From NCBI RefSeq assembly GCF_916858655.1, contig NZ_CAKASL010000001.1, positions 1,691,271 through 1,755,270 of the forward strand: a stretch of 64,000 nt of DNA. The letters run 5' to 3'. Below the pieces are notes generated by a model that had not been told where the DNA came from, ran no database searches, and saw only the letters and a program-made list of their open reading frames with translations. The DNA is from Aeromicrobium sp. Leaf350 (GTDB lineage: Bacteria; Actinomycetota; Actinomycetes; Propionibacteriales; Nocardioidaceae). Position numbers and translations under genes: made by a program. Positions 40,642 to 49,015 of this stretch are shown here, piece by piece. Each line of letters opens with the position of its first letter. Within the stretch, counting starts at the first letter, position 1.

Positions 40642-41889
40642 ATGAGCATCGACGACGTGCTGGCCGAGCACCACGTGCTCGACGACCCGCCCGAGGAGTG
40701 GCGCTCGATCGTCGAGCTGGCCGCGTTCATGGCGCAGGTGCCCATGGCGACGGTCAACATCCTCACCGACGAGTCACAGCACCAGATCTCCGCCGTGGGC
40801 TTCGACGCAGCGATCTCGCGTCGCGAGGACTCGATGTGTCGCGTCGCGGTCGAGTCGGGCGAGGCGATCGTCGTGGAGGACGCCCGCGTCGACCCCCGGT
40901 TCCAGGACAACCCGTTCGTGACGGGCGCCCTCGGATCGGTCCGGTTCTACGCGTCCACCCCCCTGCGGCTTCCGTCGGGCGACGTGATCGGCACGCTGTG
41001 CGTGTTCGACGAGCAGCCGCGGGCGATCGAACCGGAACGGCAGGAGTTCCTGCACACCCTGGCCGACCGGATCGTCGACGTGCTCGGCCTCGCCCAGCGC
41101 AACCGCGAGCTGCAGGAGTCGCTGCGTCGCACCGAGGTGCTGCGTGACGAGCTCCGTCGCTCCAACGACCACCTCTCGGCGTTCGCCGGGCAGGTCAGCC
41201 ACGACCTCGCCGGCGTGCTGTCGACCGTGACGATGTCGCTCGACGTCCTGGACGAGCAGCTCGCCGCCGCTGACGAGAGCTCGGAGTCGGTGCAGTTCTG
41301 GGTCGACACGGCCTTGCGCGGCAGCGAGCGCATGGCCGCAATGGTCAGTGACATCCTCGCGTTCGCGCGCGTCGGTGGCTCGCTCGATCGCAAGCCGCTC
41401 CACCTCGACGCCGTGGTCGAGTCGGTGCTGCTCGACCTCGGCATCCCGGCCGACGACCCGCGTGTCTCCCGGACGCCCCTGCCGGTCGTGGAGGGCGACG
41501 CGACGCAGATCGGCTCGGTCATGCAGAACCTGATCTCGAACGCCCTGAAGTTCGGCGGGGACGAGCCGGTCGTGGAGATCTCCGCGATGCGCGAAGGGGC
41601 GGTCTGGGAGGTGCAGGTCGCCGATCGGGGCGTGGGCATCGAGCCGGCGGACGTGGCGCGGGTCTTCGAGCCGTTGGTCCGTGCGCGCGACGACGTGCCC
41701 GGCTCCGGCATCGGTCTGGCCACGTGCCGGCGCATCATCCAGGCGCACGGCGGGACGATCGGTCTGCGGCCGCGCGAGGGCGACGGCATCGTGGCGTGGT
41801 TCCGCCTGCCCGCGGTGGTGGAGGTCCTGGCGCCGGAGTCCGTGATCCCTCCGCGAGCGGTGAGTCAGCAACCTCTCAGGGGTGCCTGA
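40642..41889 (+). CDS. GAF-domain sensor histidine kinase
   Basis: A 415-aa cytoplasmic sensor kinase without membrane helices. N-terminal GAF domain (about residues 20-155: AAFMAQVPMATVNILTDE ... GEAIVVEDARVDPRFQDNP ... YASTPLRLPSGDVIGTLCVFDEQ), a coiled linker, then HisKA (about 180-245, phosphorylated His in AGQVSHDLAGVLSTV), and an HATPase domain with N box VMQNLISNALKFGG, G1 DRGVGI and G2 GSGIGLATCRRI. No response regulator gene is adjacent, so it is an orphan. ATG at 40642 with GGGAGG upstream; a long in-frame N-terminal extension across the divergent gene is not real. The C-tail (about 30 aa) is Pro/Val-rich. Confidence 0.87.
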   Translation: MSIDDVLAEHHVLDDPPEEWRSIVELAAFMAQVPMATVNILTDESQHQISAVGFDAAISRREDSMCRVAVESGEAIVVEDARVDPRFQDNPFVTGALGSVRFYASTPLRLPSGDVIGTLCVFDEQPRAIEPERQEFLHTLADRIVDVLGLAQRNRELQESLRRTEVLRDELRRSNDHLSAFAGQVSHDLAGVLSTVTMSLDVLDEQLAAADESSESVQFWVDTALRGSERMAAMVSDILAFARVGGSLDRKPLHLDAVVESVLLDLGIPADDPRVSRTPLPVVEGDATQIGSVMQNLISNALKFGGDEPVVEISAMREGAVWEVQVADRGVGIEPADVARVFEPLVRARDDVPGSGIGLATCRRIIQAHGGTIGLRPREGDGIVAWFRLPAVVEVLAPESVIPPRAVSQQPLRGA

Positions 41890-41913
41890 AGGGTGCTGGT
41901 CCACCGCTCCGCG

Positions 41914-41930
41914 CCGGGTTCCTGACCCGG
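41914..41930. terminator. hairpin between convergent kinase and TetR genes
   Basis: CCGGGT, TCCTG, ACCCGG; lies in the 45-bp gap between the convergent stops. Short stem. Confidence 0.4.
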
Positions 41931-41934
41931 GGTC

Positions 41935-42561
41935 CTACGACTGGGCGAGGTGCTCGAAGGACTCGGAGCCGATCGCGACGAGCTCGGCGTTGGTGAGGTC
42001 GAGCTCGCCGGCGAGACGAGCCGTCACGAGCTCGGCGAGCCCGGCGACGTAGAGCAGTCCCTGCGCGCGGGCCCGCGCGGCCGTCCACGTCGACGGTCCG
42101 TAGAGCCCGGCCGCCTCGCTCACGACCAGGTCGGCGAAGATGCCGAGCAGCTCGCGACGTCGGGCACGCAGGGTGGGGTGCGCGTTCGACTCCACGAGCG
42201 CGACGCGCGCGCTGACGGGATGGTCGTCGACCCACGCGACGAGGGCCGTCAGCGCGGCAAGCACTCGCGCCGTCGCGGGACCGCCGGTGTGCTCGATCGC
42301 CTGCACGACGACGACGGCGATCTCGTCCGAGACCGTGTCGAGTGCCGCGACGAGGGCGGCCTCGCGACCCCGGAAGCTCTCGTAGAAGTAGCGCTCCGTC
42401 AGCCCGGCCTCGACGCAGATCGCGGACATCGTGGTGGCGTTCTCGCCCCGACCGCCGAGCACGGAGATCGTCGCCGTGACGAGGCGTGCGCGGCGCTCCG
42501 TCCGGCGGTCGTCCGCAGACTGTCCGCCGTAGCGTCGCGCGGGCTCGGAGGAGGTGCTCAC
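41935..42561 (-). CDS. TetR family repressor of the P450-SDR genes
   Basis: A 208-aa regulator with an N-terminal helix-turn-helix (about residues 17-65: ERRARLVTATISVLGGRGENATTMSAICVEAGLTERYFYESFRGREAAL), the classical TetR DNA-binding pattern (TERYFYxxFxxKE). The C-terminal domain is a helical ligand-binding bundle. GTG at 42561 is preferred (VSTSSEPARRYG). It is divergent from the P450 gene, and a perfect 20-bp palindrome (42612-42631) lies between, overlapping the P450 promoter, so the protein probably represses both genes until a ligand binds (inference). Confidence 0.85.
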   Translation of the reverse strand: MSTSSEPARRYGGQSADDRRTERRARLVTATISVLGGRGENATTMSAICVEAGLTERYFYESFRGREAALVAALDTVSDEIAVVVVQAIEHTGGPATARVLAALTALVAWVDDHPVSARVALVESNAHPTLRARRRELLGIFADLVVSEAAGLYGPSTWTAARARAQGLLYVAGLAELVTARLAGELDLTNAELVAIGSESFEHLAQS

Positions 42562-42585
42562 GGCAGCATCCTGCCACCGCCCTCT

Positions 42586-42614
42586 TGACACGAGGTGACC
42601 GGCGTCACAAACTG
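42586..42614 (+). promoter_or_regulatory. probable sigma-70-type promoter of the P450-SDR operon
   Basis: TTGACA at 42586-42591 (perfect -35), 17-bp spacer, CAAACT at 42609-42614 (-10 with the key second A and final T). Expected start about 42621, leaving about 22 nt of leader with GGAG before the ATG at 42643. Confidence 0.6.
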
Positions 42615-42631
42615 ACAGGACGTCCTGTCAG
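42612..42631. promoter_or_regulatory. perfect 20-bp palindromic operator between TetR and P450 genes
   Basis: CTGACAGGACGTCCTGTCAG reads the same on both strands. It covers the end of the -10 and the expected transcription start of the P450 gene, the classical position for TetR-family repression. Confidence 0.75.
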
Positions 42632-42642
42632 ATGGAGATCCG

Positions 42643-44004
42643 ATGACCGTCACCTCGCCCGGCCCCACCCGCGTCCCCCGTCGCCGGGCCGTGCCCGTCG
42701 TCGGCCCCACCCTCGCGTACATCGCCGATCCGCTCGCCCTGATGCGCGACCAGCATGACCGGTTCGGCGCCGTCTCGGAGATGCCGTTCCTCGGTCGGAC
42801 GTGGACGGTGCTGACCGGCCCGGACGCGTGTGGGGAGGCCCTGCGCAATCCCGAGAAGGCCTTCAGCAACGAGCTCGGGTGGGACTACCTCGTCGGCCCG
42901 TTCTTCAACCGCGGGCTGATGTTGCTCGACTTCGAGGAGCACCACCGCCACCGCCGCCTGATGCAGGAGGCGTTCACGCGCGACCGGCTCCACGGCTACG
43001 TCGACGGGCTCGGCCCCGCGATCTCGCGCGGGCTCGACGCCTGGACCCCCGGACCCGAGGTGCAGGTCTATCCGGCGCTCAAGCAGCTCACGCTGGACCT
43101 CGCGACCCAGATCTTCATGGGCGGCGCCGACCTGATCGACCGCCAGGAGATCGACCGCGTGAACCGCGCGTTCATCGCGTGCGTCCAGGCCGCGACCGGG
43201 TTCGTCCGCGCGCCGGTGCCCGGCACGCGCTGGGGCCGGGCCACCCGCGGGCGGGCCCTGCTCGAGGAGTTCCTCGGGCGGCAGGTCGAGGCCAAGCGTG
43301 CGTCCGACGGGGACGACCTGTTCTCCGTCCTCACGCGACTGACCGACGACGAGGGCTCGTCCTTCTCCGACGAGGACGTCGTCAACCACATGATCTTCCT
43401 GCTGATGGCCGCGCACGACACGAGCACCATCACGGTGTCGACGATGATGCGTTTCCTCGGTCAGCACCCGGAGTGGCAGGAGCGGTGCCGCGAGGAGTCG
43501 ATGGCGCTCGGTGAGCACCCCGACTTCGACGAGCTGGCCTCGCTGACGTCGCTCGACCTCGTCATGAAGGAGTCGTTGCGACTCGTCCCGCCGGTGCCCG
43601 TGCTCGCTCGCCGCACCGTCAAGGACACCGAGATCATGGGCGTGCCGATCCCCGCGGGTCGGCTGACGGCCGTGATGGTGCACCTGCAGCACCACATGGA
43701 GGAGTACTGGCCCGACCCGGAGCGGTTCGACCCGGGTCGGTTCGCCGACGACCGTCGCGAGGACAAGGCGCACCGGCACGCGTGGGAGCCGTTCGGTGGC
43801 GGTGTGCACAAGTGCCTCGGCATGCACTTCGCCGGAGCCGAGGTCCGCGCGATCATGCACCAGCTGCTGCGCCGGTACCGCTGGACCGTGCCCGCCGGCT
43901 ACTCGACCCCCCTGAACTACGGCTCGCTGCCGTTCCCGGACGACGGACAGCCCGTCGACCTCCGCCCCCTTGCCCCGCAGAACGAAACAGGAGCCCGTCG
44001 ATGA
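42643..44004 (+). CDS. cytochrome P450
   Basis: A 453-aa P450 monooxygenase. The heme-binding loop is WEPFGGGVHKCLGMHFAGAE (proximal Cys), the K-helix E-x-x-R is in VMKESLRLVPP, the PERF-like segment is DPERFDPGRF, and the I-helix has MAAHDTST (the A/G-x-x-D-T oxygen-activation motif with His at the second position). No membrane anchor, so soluble and dependent on separate redox partners, which are not in the window. It forms an operon with the SDR that follows (4-bp overlap) under a TetR regulator: a typical pair for hydroxylating an isoprenoid or xenobiotic and oxidising the alcohol formed. The substrate is unknown. Confidence 0.9.
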   Translation: MTVTSPGPTRVPRRRAVPVVGPTLAYIADPLALMRDQHDRFGAVSEMPFLGRTWTVLTGPDACGEALRNPEKAFSNELGWDYLVGPFFNRGLMLLDFEEHHRHRRLMQEAFTRDRLHGYVDGLGPAISRGLDAWTPGPEVQVYPALKQLTLDLATQIFMGGADLIDRQEIDRVNRAFIACVQAATGFVRAPVPGTRWGRATRGRALLEEFLGRQVEAKRASDGDDLFSVLTRLTDDEGSSFSDEDVVNHMIFLLMAAHDTSTITVSTMMRFLGQHPEWQERCREESMALGEHPDFDELASLTSLDLVMKESLRLVPPVPVLARRTVKDTEIMGVPIPAGRLTAVMVHLQHHMEEYWPDPERFDPGRFADDRREDKAHRHAWEPFGGGVHKCLGMHFAGAEVRAIMHQLLRRYRWTVPAGYSTPLNYGSLPFPDDGQPVDLRPLAPQNETGARR

Positions 44005-44825
44005 CCCAGGAACTCACCGGACGCGTCGTCGTCATCACCGGAGGTGCGCGCGGCATCGGTCGCGCGACGGCCGAGCGTCTCGCCGCAGCCGGATGCACCG
44101 TCGTGCTCGGCGACCTCGACGCGGCCCTGGCCGCGACCGTCGCGAAGGCGATCGGTCGTGGCGCCGTGTCGGCGGAGCTGGACGTGACGTCGGCGGAGTC
44201 GTGGCGGACGTTCCTGGCCGCGACCTCCGAGGCAGGTCCCGTCGACGCGCTGGTCAACAACGCGGGCGTCATGCCGATCGGCTCGCTGCTGAAGGAGCCG
44301 GACGAGGTGACGCGCACGATCGTCGACGTGAACCTGCACGGCGTGATCCACGGGACCAAGGCGGTCGTGCCGGGCATGGTCGAGCGCGGCCACGGCCACG
44401 TCGTCAACGTGTCGTCCGCCGTCGGTCGCGTGGCGGTCGCGGACGGCGCCACCTACTCGGCCTCGAAGTTCGCGGTCGTCGGCTTCAGCGAGGCGATGCG
44501 CAGCGAGCTGCGGCCGCAGGGGGTCGACGTGAGCGTGGTGCTCCCGACCGTCGTGCAGACCGAGCTGTCGGTCGGCGTGCCCGCCGCGAAGGGCGTGAGG
44601 CCCGTGACGGCGGACGACGTCGCGAAGGTCATCGAGCAGGTGCTGCGCAAGCCGAAGGCCGAGGTGTGGGTGCCGCGCTGGAGCCAGGCGATCGTGAAGG
44701 TCACCGGCGCGCTCCCGCGTGGAGTGCAGGACGCGGTGAGCCGGGCGATGGGTGCCGACCGGGTCTTCAAGGCGGCTGACTCCTCGAAGCGCGAGGCCTA
44801 CGAGGAGCGCGCCCGGCGCTCCTGA
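44001..44825 (+). CDS. short-chain dehydrogenase/reductase, P450 partner
   Basis: A 274-aa classical SDR. VVVITGGARGIGRATAERL (TGxxxGIG), NNAGVMPIG, NVSSAVGRVA with catalytic Ser, and TYSASKFAVVGFSEAMR (YxxxK) are all intact; Asp in LGDLDAALA suggests NAD preference. The start ATG overlaps the P450 stop. Probably oxidises the alcohol made by the P450 (inference from operon). The 30-residue C-terminal tail is longer than in the core SDRs. A palindrome of the 6680-6742 family follows the stop. Confidence 0.85.
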   Translation: MTQELTGRVVVITGGARGIGRATAERLAAAGCTVVLGDLDAALAATVAKAIGRGAVSAELDVTSAESWRTFLAATSEAGPVDALVNNAGVMPIGSLLKEPDEVTRTIVDVNLHGVIHGTKAVVPGMVERGHGHVVNVSSAVGRVAVADGATYSASKFAVVGFSEAMRSELRPQGVDVSVVLPTVVQTELSVGVPAAKGVRPVTADDVAKVIEQVLRKPKAEVWVPRWSQAIVKVTGALPRGVQDAVSRAMGADRVFKAADSSKREAYEERARRS

Positions 44826-44830
44826 CCCGC

Positions 44831-44890
44831 ACGACGTGGTCAGCCCGGCACCGCGAACGGCCGGAAAACCATGTCGAAGTGACCACATCG
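44831..44890 (+). repeat. intergenic palindrome, second member of the ACGTGGTC/GTGACCAC family
   Basis: CGACGTGGTCAGCCCGGC and the downstream GTCGAAGTGACCACATCG are inverted (13 of 18 pairs). The cores match the arms at 6680-6742. It lies just after the P450-SDR operon and could terminate it. Confidence 0.45.
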
Positions 44891-44919
44891 GGCGGCGCTG
44901 GTCCGCCACACTGGCGCAC

Positions 44920-45339
44920 GTGCCCGCCGAGATCGTCGTCCGTCGCCTGCGCACGCGGGGTGCGCCCGGCGTGATGCGGGTGGCCGTCGACGGTCGAGCC
45001 GTCGCCTCGCTCAGCCGCCGCGAGTCGGCGCGGGTCCCGGTCGACCCCGGCCCGCGGGTCCTGACGGCCGAGATCCAGGGCATGCCGCTGCCGCCGGTCG
45101 AGATCGACGTCGCGGAGCAGGAGTCCGTCGCGGTCGACCTCTGGATGCCCGCAGCGATCCTGTTCGACCTGCACCACGCCACGATCCGTGCCTCGGTGCG
45201 GGGCGTGGTGGTGCCGTCGCCGGCCGCGCTGGAGAGCCGTCGCGCCGGTCGGCAGCTGCGGCGAGCCGGCCGGTGGCTCGCGGTGGTCCTCCTGCTCGCG
45301 GCTGCGTCCTGCGCCGTCCTGGTCGGGGTGCGCGGCTGA
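44920..45339 (+). CDS. tail-anchored membrane protein (unknown)
   Basis: A 139-aa protein. The first 110 residues are soluble and beta-rich (VRRLRTRGAPGVMRVAVDGRAVASL; VLTAEIQGMPLPPVEIDVAEQE), and a single hydrophobic helix (WLAVVLLLAAASCAVLVGVRG) ends the chain, so it is predicted to be a C-terminal tail-anchored protein. No family recognised. GTG at 44920 is preferred; CACACT lies 7 bp upstream. Convergent with the fusion gene, with 3 bp between stops. Confidence 0.62.
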   Translation: MPAEIVVRRLRTRGAPGVMRVAVDGRAVASLSRRESARVPVDPGPRVLTAEIQGMPLPPVEIDVAEQESVAVDLWMPAAILFDLHHATIRASVRGVVVPSPAALESRRAGRQLRRAGRWLAVVLLLAAASCAVLVGVRG

Positions 45340-45342
45340 CGC

Positions 45343-48297
45343 TCAGCGGCCGGTCCAGCGGGGTGCCCGCTTCTCGGCGAACGCGGCAACTCCTTCGCGG
45401 GCGTCGTCGGACAGGATGACGGGGCTCGCCATCTCGCTCTGCCGCGCGAACCCGTCCTCAGGTGCCCAGGTCGGCGCGGCGTCCACGATCTGCTTCCCGA
45501 CCGAGACCGAGAGCGGTGCGTTCGCCGCGATCCGGGCCGCGAGGTCGAGCGCCTCCGCGAGCGCAGTGCCCGGCTCCACCAGCGAGTTGACGAGTCCCAG
45601 CTCGGCCAGGCGGGCGGCCGGCAGTGCGTCCGCGACGAGCGCGAGCTCCATCGCGACCGGTCGCGGCAGGCGCACCGCGGTGCGCCAGAGGCCCCCCGCG
45701 GCGGCGAGCAGGCCGCGCTTCGCCTCGGGCAGCCCGAACGTCGCGTCCCGCGCGGCCACGACGAGGTCCGCGCACAGCACCAGCTCGAAGCCGCCCGCGA
45801 GCGCGGGTCCCTCGACCGCGGCGATGGTCGGCTTGGTCGGCGGCTCGGCGGTCAGGCCGAGCGGTCCACGGCGATCGGTCACGGGGATCTCCCCGCGGTG
45901 GGCTCCCGACAGGTCCATGCCGGAGCAGAAGCTGCCGTCGGCCCCCGTCAGCACGATCACGCGCACCGACGCGTCGGCCTCGGCGTCGTCGACGGCGCGC
46001 TCCAGGGCGAGGGCCATGGGTCGGTCGACGGCGTTGCGCACGGCGGGTCGGTCGAGCGTGATGACGAGGACCTCTCCGTCGTCGCCGTGCCGCTCGGTGC
46101 GGACCGTGGCGTCGGGCGGCGAGGGCAGGTCGGCGGCGGGAGCGTCGTCGAGGACGAGCAGGTCGCCCTCGAGCCGGATCGTGCGGCGCAGCGGGTCGGT
46201 CTCCGTGAGGAGCGCGATGTCGGCCGGGTCCTCGCGGCGCAGCAGCACGCGGTCGCCGCTCGGGGTGATCGCCGAGACGATGATCGCCTCCGGGTCGTCG
46301 GCACGGCCGAACGGCACGGTGACGGCCTCGACCACCGCCGAGCCGTCCAGCACGGCGAGTGCCGTGCGTGCCGGCGGGCGCTCGAACGCCGGCTTCAGGT
46401 GGGCGAACGGCCGCTGCGGCGGGGTGGCCGAGTAGACGCCGAGGGCGTGCTTCGTGGCGTACCAGCCGAGGGAGCTCGACAGCCCGACGTCCTCCGGTCG
46501 GTCGCGCAGCAGCGGCACGATGGTCGAGACCGCGTGGAGCCCGTAGTTGTTGCCGGGTCCCCCCGCCGAGGTGAGGCCGCCGGTCACGGTGAGCGGCCGG
46601 GCGGGATCGGCCCACGGCAGGCCCAGTGCCTTCGCGCCGAGCTGCACGGCCGCCGGGAAGCAGGAGTAGAGGTCGATCGGGCCCAGGTTCTCGGCCGTGA
46701 CACCTGCGTGGTCGAGGGCCGCCGATGCGGCCGCCGCGATCGCGGGCGACTCGGCCAGGTCGGCGCGCTCGCTGACGAACCACTCGTCCGTGGCCGACGC
46801 CCCCGCGTGCAGGAAGACCCAGCGGTCCTGCGGGACGCCGGCGGCCTGGGCCGCCGCCACGCTCGTGACGATGACGCCCGCAGCGAGGTCGACCTGGAGG
46901 TTCGCGCACATCAGCTTCGTGTACGGGTCGCTGATGCGGCGGTTCTCCGGCGTCGGGTCGGCGATCTCGTCGGCCGACCGGGCCGTCGGGTCCCAGGCGT
47001 AGGGGTTGTCGGCGGCGACCGAGCTGGCTCGCGCCCACAGGTCGGCGATCTCGTCCTGGTGCGCCTCGGCGGTGGTGCCCTCGGCGGCGCGGAGCGCCGA
47101 CTCGATCAGGGCGTAGACGTAGATCGGTGCACCGAGCCCGACCCCGGTCTCGACCTCGTTGTTCGCCGAGCGGTCGTTCCCGATCTCGCGGTCGGGCGCG
47201 GCGCCCGCAGGCTGACGGGTCCAGTCGGGGTCGCGCCCGAGCTTCTGCAGCGCTGCCACGGTCGAGCCGGCCTCGGCCCCGGAGACCAGCACGACGTGCG
47301 CGGAGCCGTCGACGACCTGCTGAGCAGCGTCGTTGAGCGCGAGCTGCGCGCCGTCGCCGCCGTACTGCGAGGTCTGCACCGTGGCGGCGTCCGCGGCACC
47401 GACCAGCTCGGCGACCGCGCCGGCCTGGTCGCGGTAGGCCCACGAGGCGCTGGGCACGGCGTAGACGACGTCGGCCGCGGCCAGCAGGTCGACGGACGCG
47501 CCGGCGTCCTCGGCCGCCTTCCGCAGGGCTGCCGCCGACAGGGCCGTCGGCTCGAGCGGTGCGTCGAGGTCGGGGGTGCGCTGGACGAGCTGCCCCACGC
47601 CGATGACGACCGGGGTGGTCGGGTCGAGCAGCGTGTCCGTGCGTTCGTAGAGGACGGGCTCGTCCGGCACCCTCAGCGTCGCGGCACCCCCCTCGAGCAG
47701 GGAGGCGAGCGCGGCGAGCGACTCCTGCAGCGCGGTCTCGACGCTGCGCACGGCGGTCAGGCCGATCGGCCCACGGACCGGAGCGCCGTCGAGGGCGCCG
47801 TCCATCCGCACTGCGGCACCGCCGGCGTGCGGGGCGATCGAGCACCACAGGCCGACCGTGATGCCCATGGGGCCGGTCCCGCGGAGCGCGAACCCCGAGT
47901 CGTCGGCCTTCTGGGCGTGCCAGCGCGCCTGGGCAGGGATGTCCATGAGCGAGATCTGCTGCACGAACTCGACGCCCTGGTCGATGCGCTCGGGGCGCTC
48001 GCCGCGCCACGCCACGTGGAGCGTCAGCCAGTCGGGGGTGCGCGCGAGGTCGCGCACGAGCTCGGCGACCGCGGCGGGCGAGGCCGCGACGAATCGCTGG
48101 GCGCTCACGGTCCGGGCGTACCCGGCGACGCCGTCGGGTGCGGGCAGGTCCACGGCCACGTCGCCGAGGTCCGCAGCGTCCCGCGAGCCGGGAAGGACCC
48201 GGCCGATCGCGTCGGTGGCCGCGTGGGAGAGGGCCCGGGCGACGACGCGAGCGCTCTGGGTGTGGCGGGCCATGGGGCTGCGGGAGGAGGGAGACAT
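45343..48297 (-). CDS. three-domain fusion: SRPBCC-like, thiolase-like, enoyl-CoA hydratase-like
   Basis: A 984-aa protein. Residues about 55-205 look like an SRPBCC/polyketide-cyclase-type ligand-binding domain (RTVSAQRFVAASPAAVAELVRDLARTPDWLTLHVAWRG ... GPIGLTAVRSVETALQESLAAL). Residues about 225-700 are a thiolase-like domain (VVIGVGQLVQRTPD; HVVLVSGAEAGSTVAAL; LTSAGGPGNNYGLHAVSTIVPL). Residues about 735-984 form a crotonase domain (LVITLDRPAVRNAVDRPM; GSFCSGMDLSG; ALAGGFELVLCADLVVAA; EAKRGLLAAAGGL). The usual thiolase nucleophile Cys context and the GHPxG His are not evident. Likely in fatty acid, steroid or terpenoid degradation; divergent TetR gene upstream with operator-like palindrome. 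ATG at 48297 has AAGGA 8 bp upstream. Confidence 0.82.
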   Translation of the reverse strand: MSPSSRSPMARHTQSARVVARALSHAATDAIGRVLPGSRDAADLGDVAVDLPAPDGVAGYARTVSAQRFVAASPAAVAELVRDLARTPDWLTLHVAWRGERPERIDQGVEFVQQISLMDIPAQARWHAQKADDSGFALRGTGPMGITVGLWCSIAPHAGGAAVRMDGALDGAPVRGPIGLTAVRSVETALQESLAALASLLEGGAATLRVPDEPVLYERTDTLLDPTTPVVIGVGQLVQRTPDLDAPLEPTALSAAALRKAAEDAGASVDLLAAADVVYAVPSASWAYRDQAGAVAELVGAADAATVQTSQYGGDGAQLALNDAAQQVVDGSAHVVLVSGAEAGSTVAALQKLGRDPDWTRQPAGAAPDREIGNDRSANNEVETGVGLGAPIYVYALIESALRAAEGTTAEAHQDEIADLWARASSVAADNPYAWDPTARSADEIADPTPENRRISDPYTKLMCANLQVDLAAGVIVTSVAAAQAAGVPQDRWVFLHAGASATDEWFVSERADLAESPAIAAAASAALDHAGVTAENLGPIDLYSCFPAAVQLGAKALGLPWADPARPLTVTGGLTSAGGPGNNYGLHAVSTIVPLLRDRPEDVGLSSSLGWYATKHALGVYSATPPQRPFAHLKPAFERPPARTALAVLDGSAVVEAVTVPFGRADDPEAIIVSAITPSGDRVLLRREDPADIALLTETDPLRRTIRLEGDLLVLDDAPAADLPSPPDATVRTERHGDDGEVLVITLDRPAVRNAVDRPMALALERAVDDAEADASVRVIVLTGADGSFCSGMDLSGAHRGEIPVTDRRGPLGLTAEPPTKPTIAAVEGPALAGGFELVLCADLVVAARDATFGLPEAKRGLLAAAGGLWRTAVRLPRPVAMELALVADALPAARLAELGLVNSLVEPGTALAEALDLAARIAANAPLSVSVGKQIVDAAPTWAPEDGFARQSEMASPVILSDDAREGVAAFAEKRAPRWTGR

Positions 48298-48312
48298 CGA
48301 GATCCTTGTTCG

Positions 48313-48324
48313 GTCTGATCAGAC
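48313..48324. promoter_or_regulatory. 12-bp perfect palindrome between the fusion gene and the TetR gene
   Basis: GTCTGATCAGAC in the 115-bp divergent gap, 16 bp before the fusion gene start, in an AT-richer patch. Likely operator of the adjacent TetR protein. Confidence 0.45.
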
Positions 48325-48400
48325 TGTTTAGTCATGATGCGGGACGGGGCACGGCCTGCGCAAGCCGCTCGGGGCCCGCTGGGACGCGACGGGCGTCGAC

Positions 48401-48406
48401 TAGGGT
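48401..48406 (+). promoter_or_regulatory. leaderless-type -10 box of the TetR gene
   Basis: TAGGGT, 6 bp before the ATG at 48413. Confidence 0.5.
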
Positions 48407-48412
48407 GCGGCC

Positions 48413-49015
48413 ATGGTGGCGACGCGACGCGCGCAGCAGCAGCGGGCGCTGACGACGCGCGCGCGTCTGATCGAGGCCGCCTTCGACGGTCTCCTCGAAG
48501 ACGGCTACGCCGCCACGACCGTCGGTGCGGTCCAGGCCCGGGCGGGCGTCGCCCGCGGCACGCTGCTGCACCACTTCCCGACGCGCGGCGACCTCATGGC
48601 GGGCGTCGTGGAGGACCTCGTCGAGCGGCGTCTCGAGGTGCTCGGCACCTCGCTGCCGGCCGGGCCGGAGGTGGCGTCGTGGGACGAGGTCGTCGACCTG
48701 GTCTGGCGAGCCCTCCGCAGCCCCGCCTACACCGCGGCCCTCGAGCTGTGGGTGGCCGCGCGGACCGACCCGGAGCTGCGCGACGCCCTCCTGCCCCTGC
48801 AGCAGCGCATCTTCGCCGCCGTGCACCGCAGCATCACGCTGCTGGTCGGTGAGGACCACCCGCAGGCGCCGATGCTCGTGCAGTTCACGATCGACCTGCT
48901 GACCGGCTCGCACCTGGCCGGGGTGCTGGAGCCGCGCCTCGGCACCGACCGCGTCGTCGAGGCCTGGAAGGTCGCCCTCCGCACTCTCGCCGACGCCTGG
49001 GACACCGACGCCTGA
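48413..49015 (+). CDS. TetR family regulator
   Basis: A 200-aa regulator. The N-terminal DNA-binding part is TTRARLIEAAFDGLLEDGYAATTVGAVQARAGVARGTLLHHFPTRGDLMAGVVE, the textbook TetR helix-turn-helix with the RGTLLHHF recognition helix. The C-terminal 130 residues form the ligand-binding helices. Divergent from the SRPBCC-thiolase-hydratase fusion gene, so it most likely controls it through the palindrome at 48313-48324 (inference). ATG start supported by TAGGGT 6 bp upstream. Confidence 0.87.
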   Translation: MVATRRAQQQRALTTRARLIEAAFDGLLEDGYAATTVGAVQARAGVARGTLLHHFPTRGDLMAGVVEDLVERRLEVLGTSLPAGPEVASWDEVVDLVWRALRSPAYTAALELWVAARTDPELRDALLPLQQRIFAAVHRSITLLVGEDHPQAPMLVQFTIDLLTGSHLAGVLEPRLGTDRVVEAWKVALRTLADAWDTDA

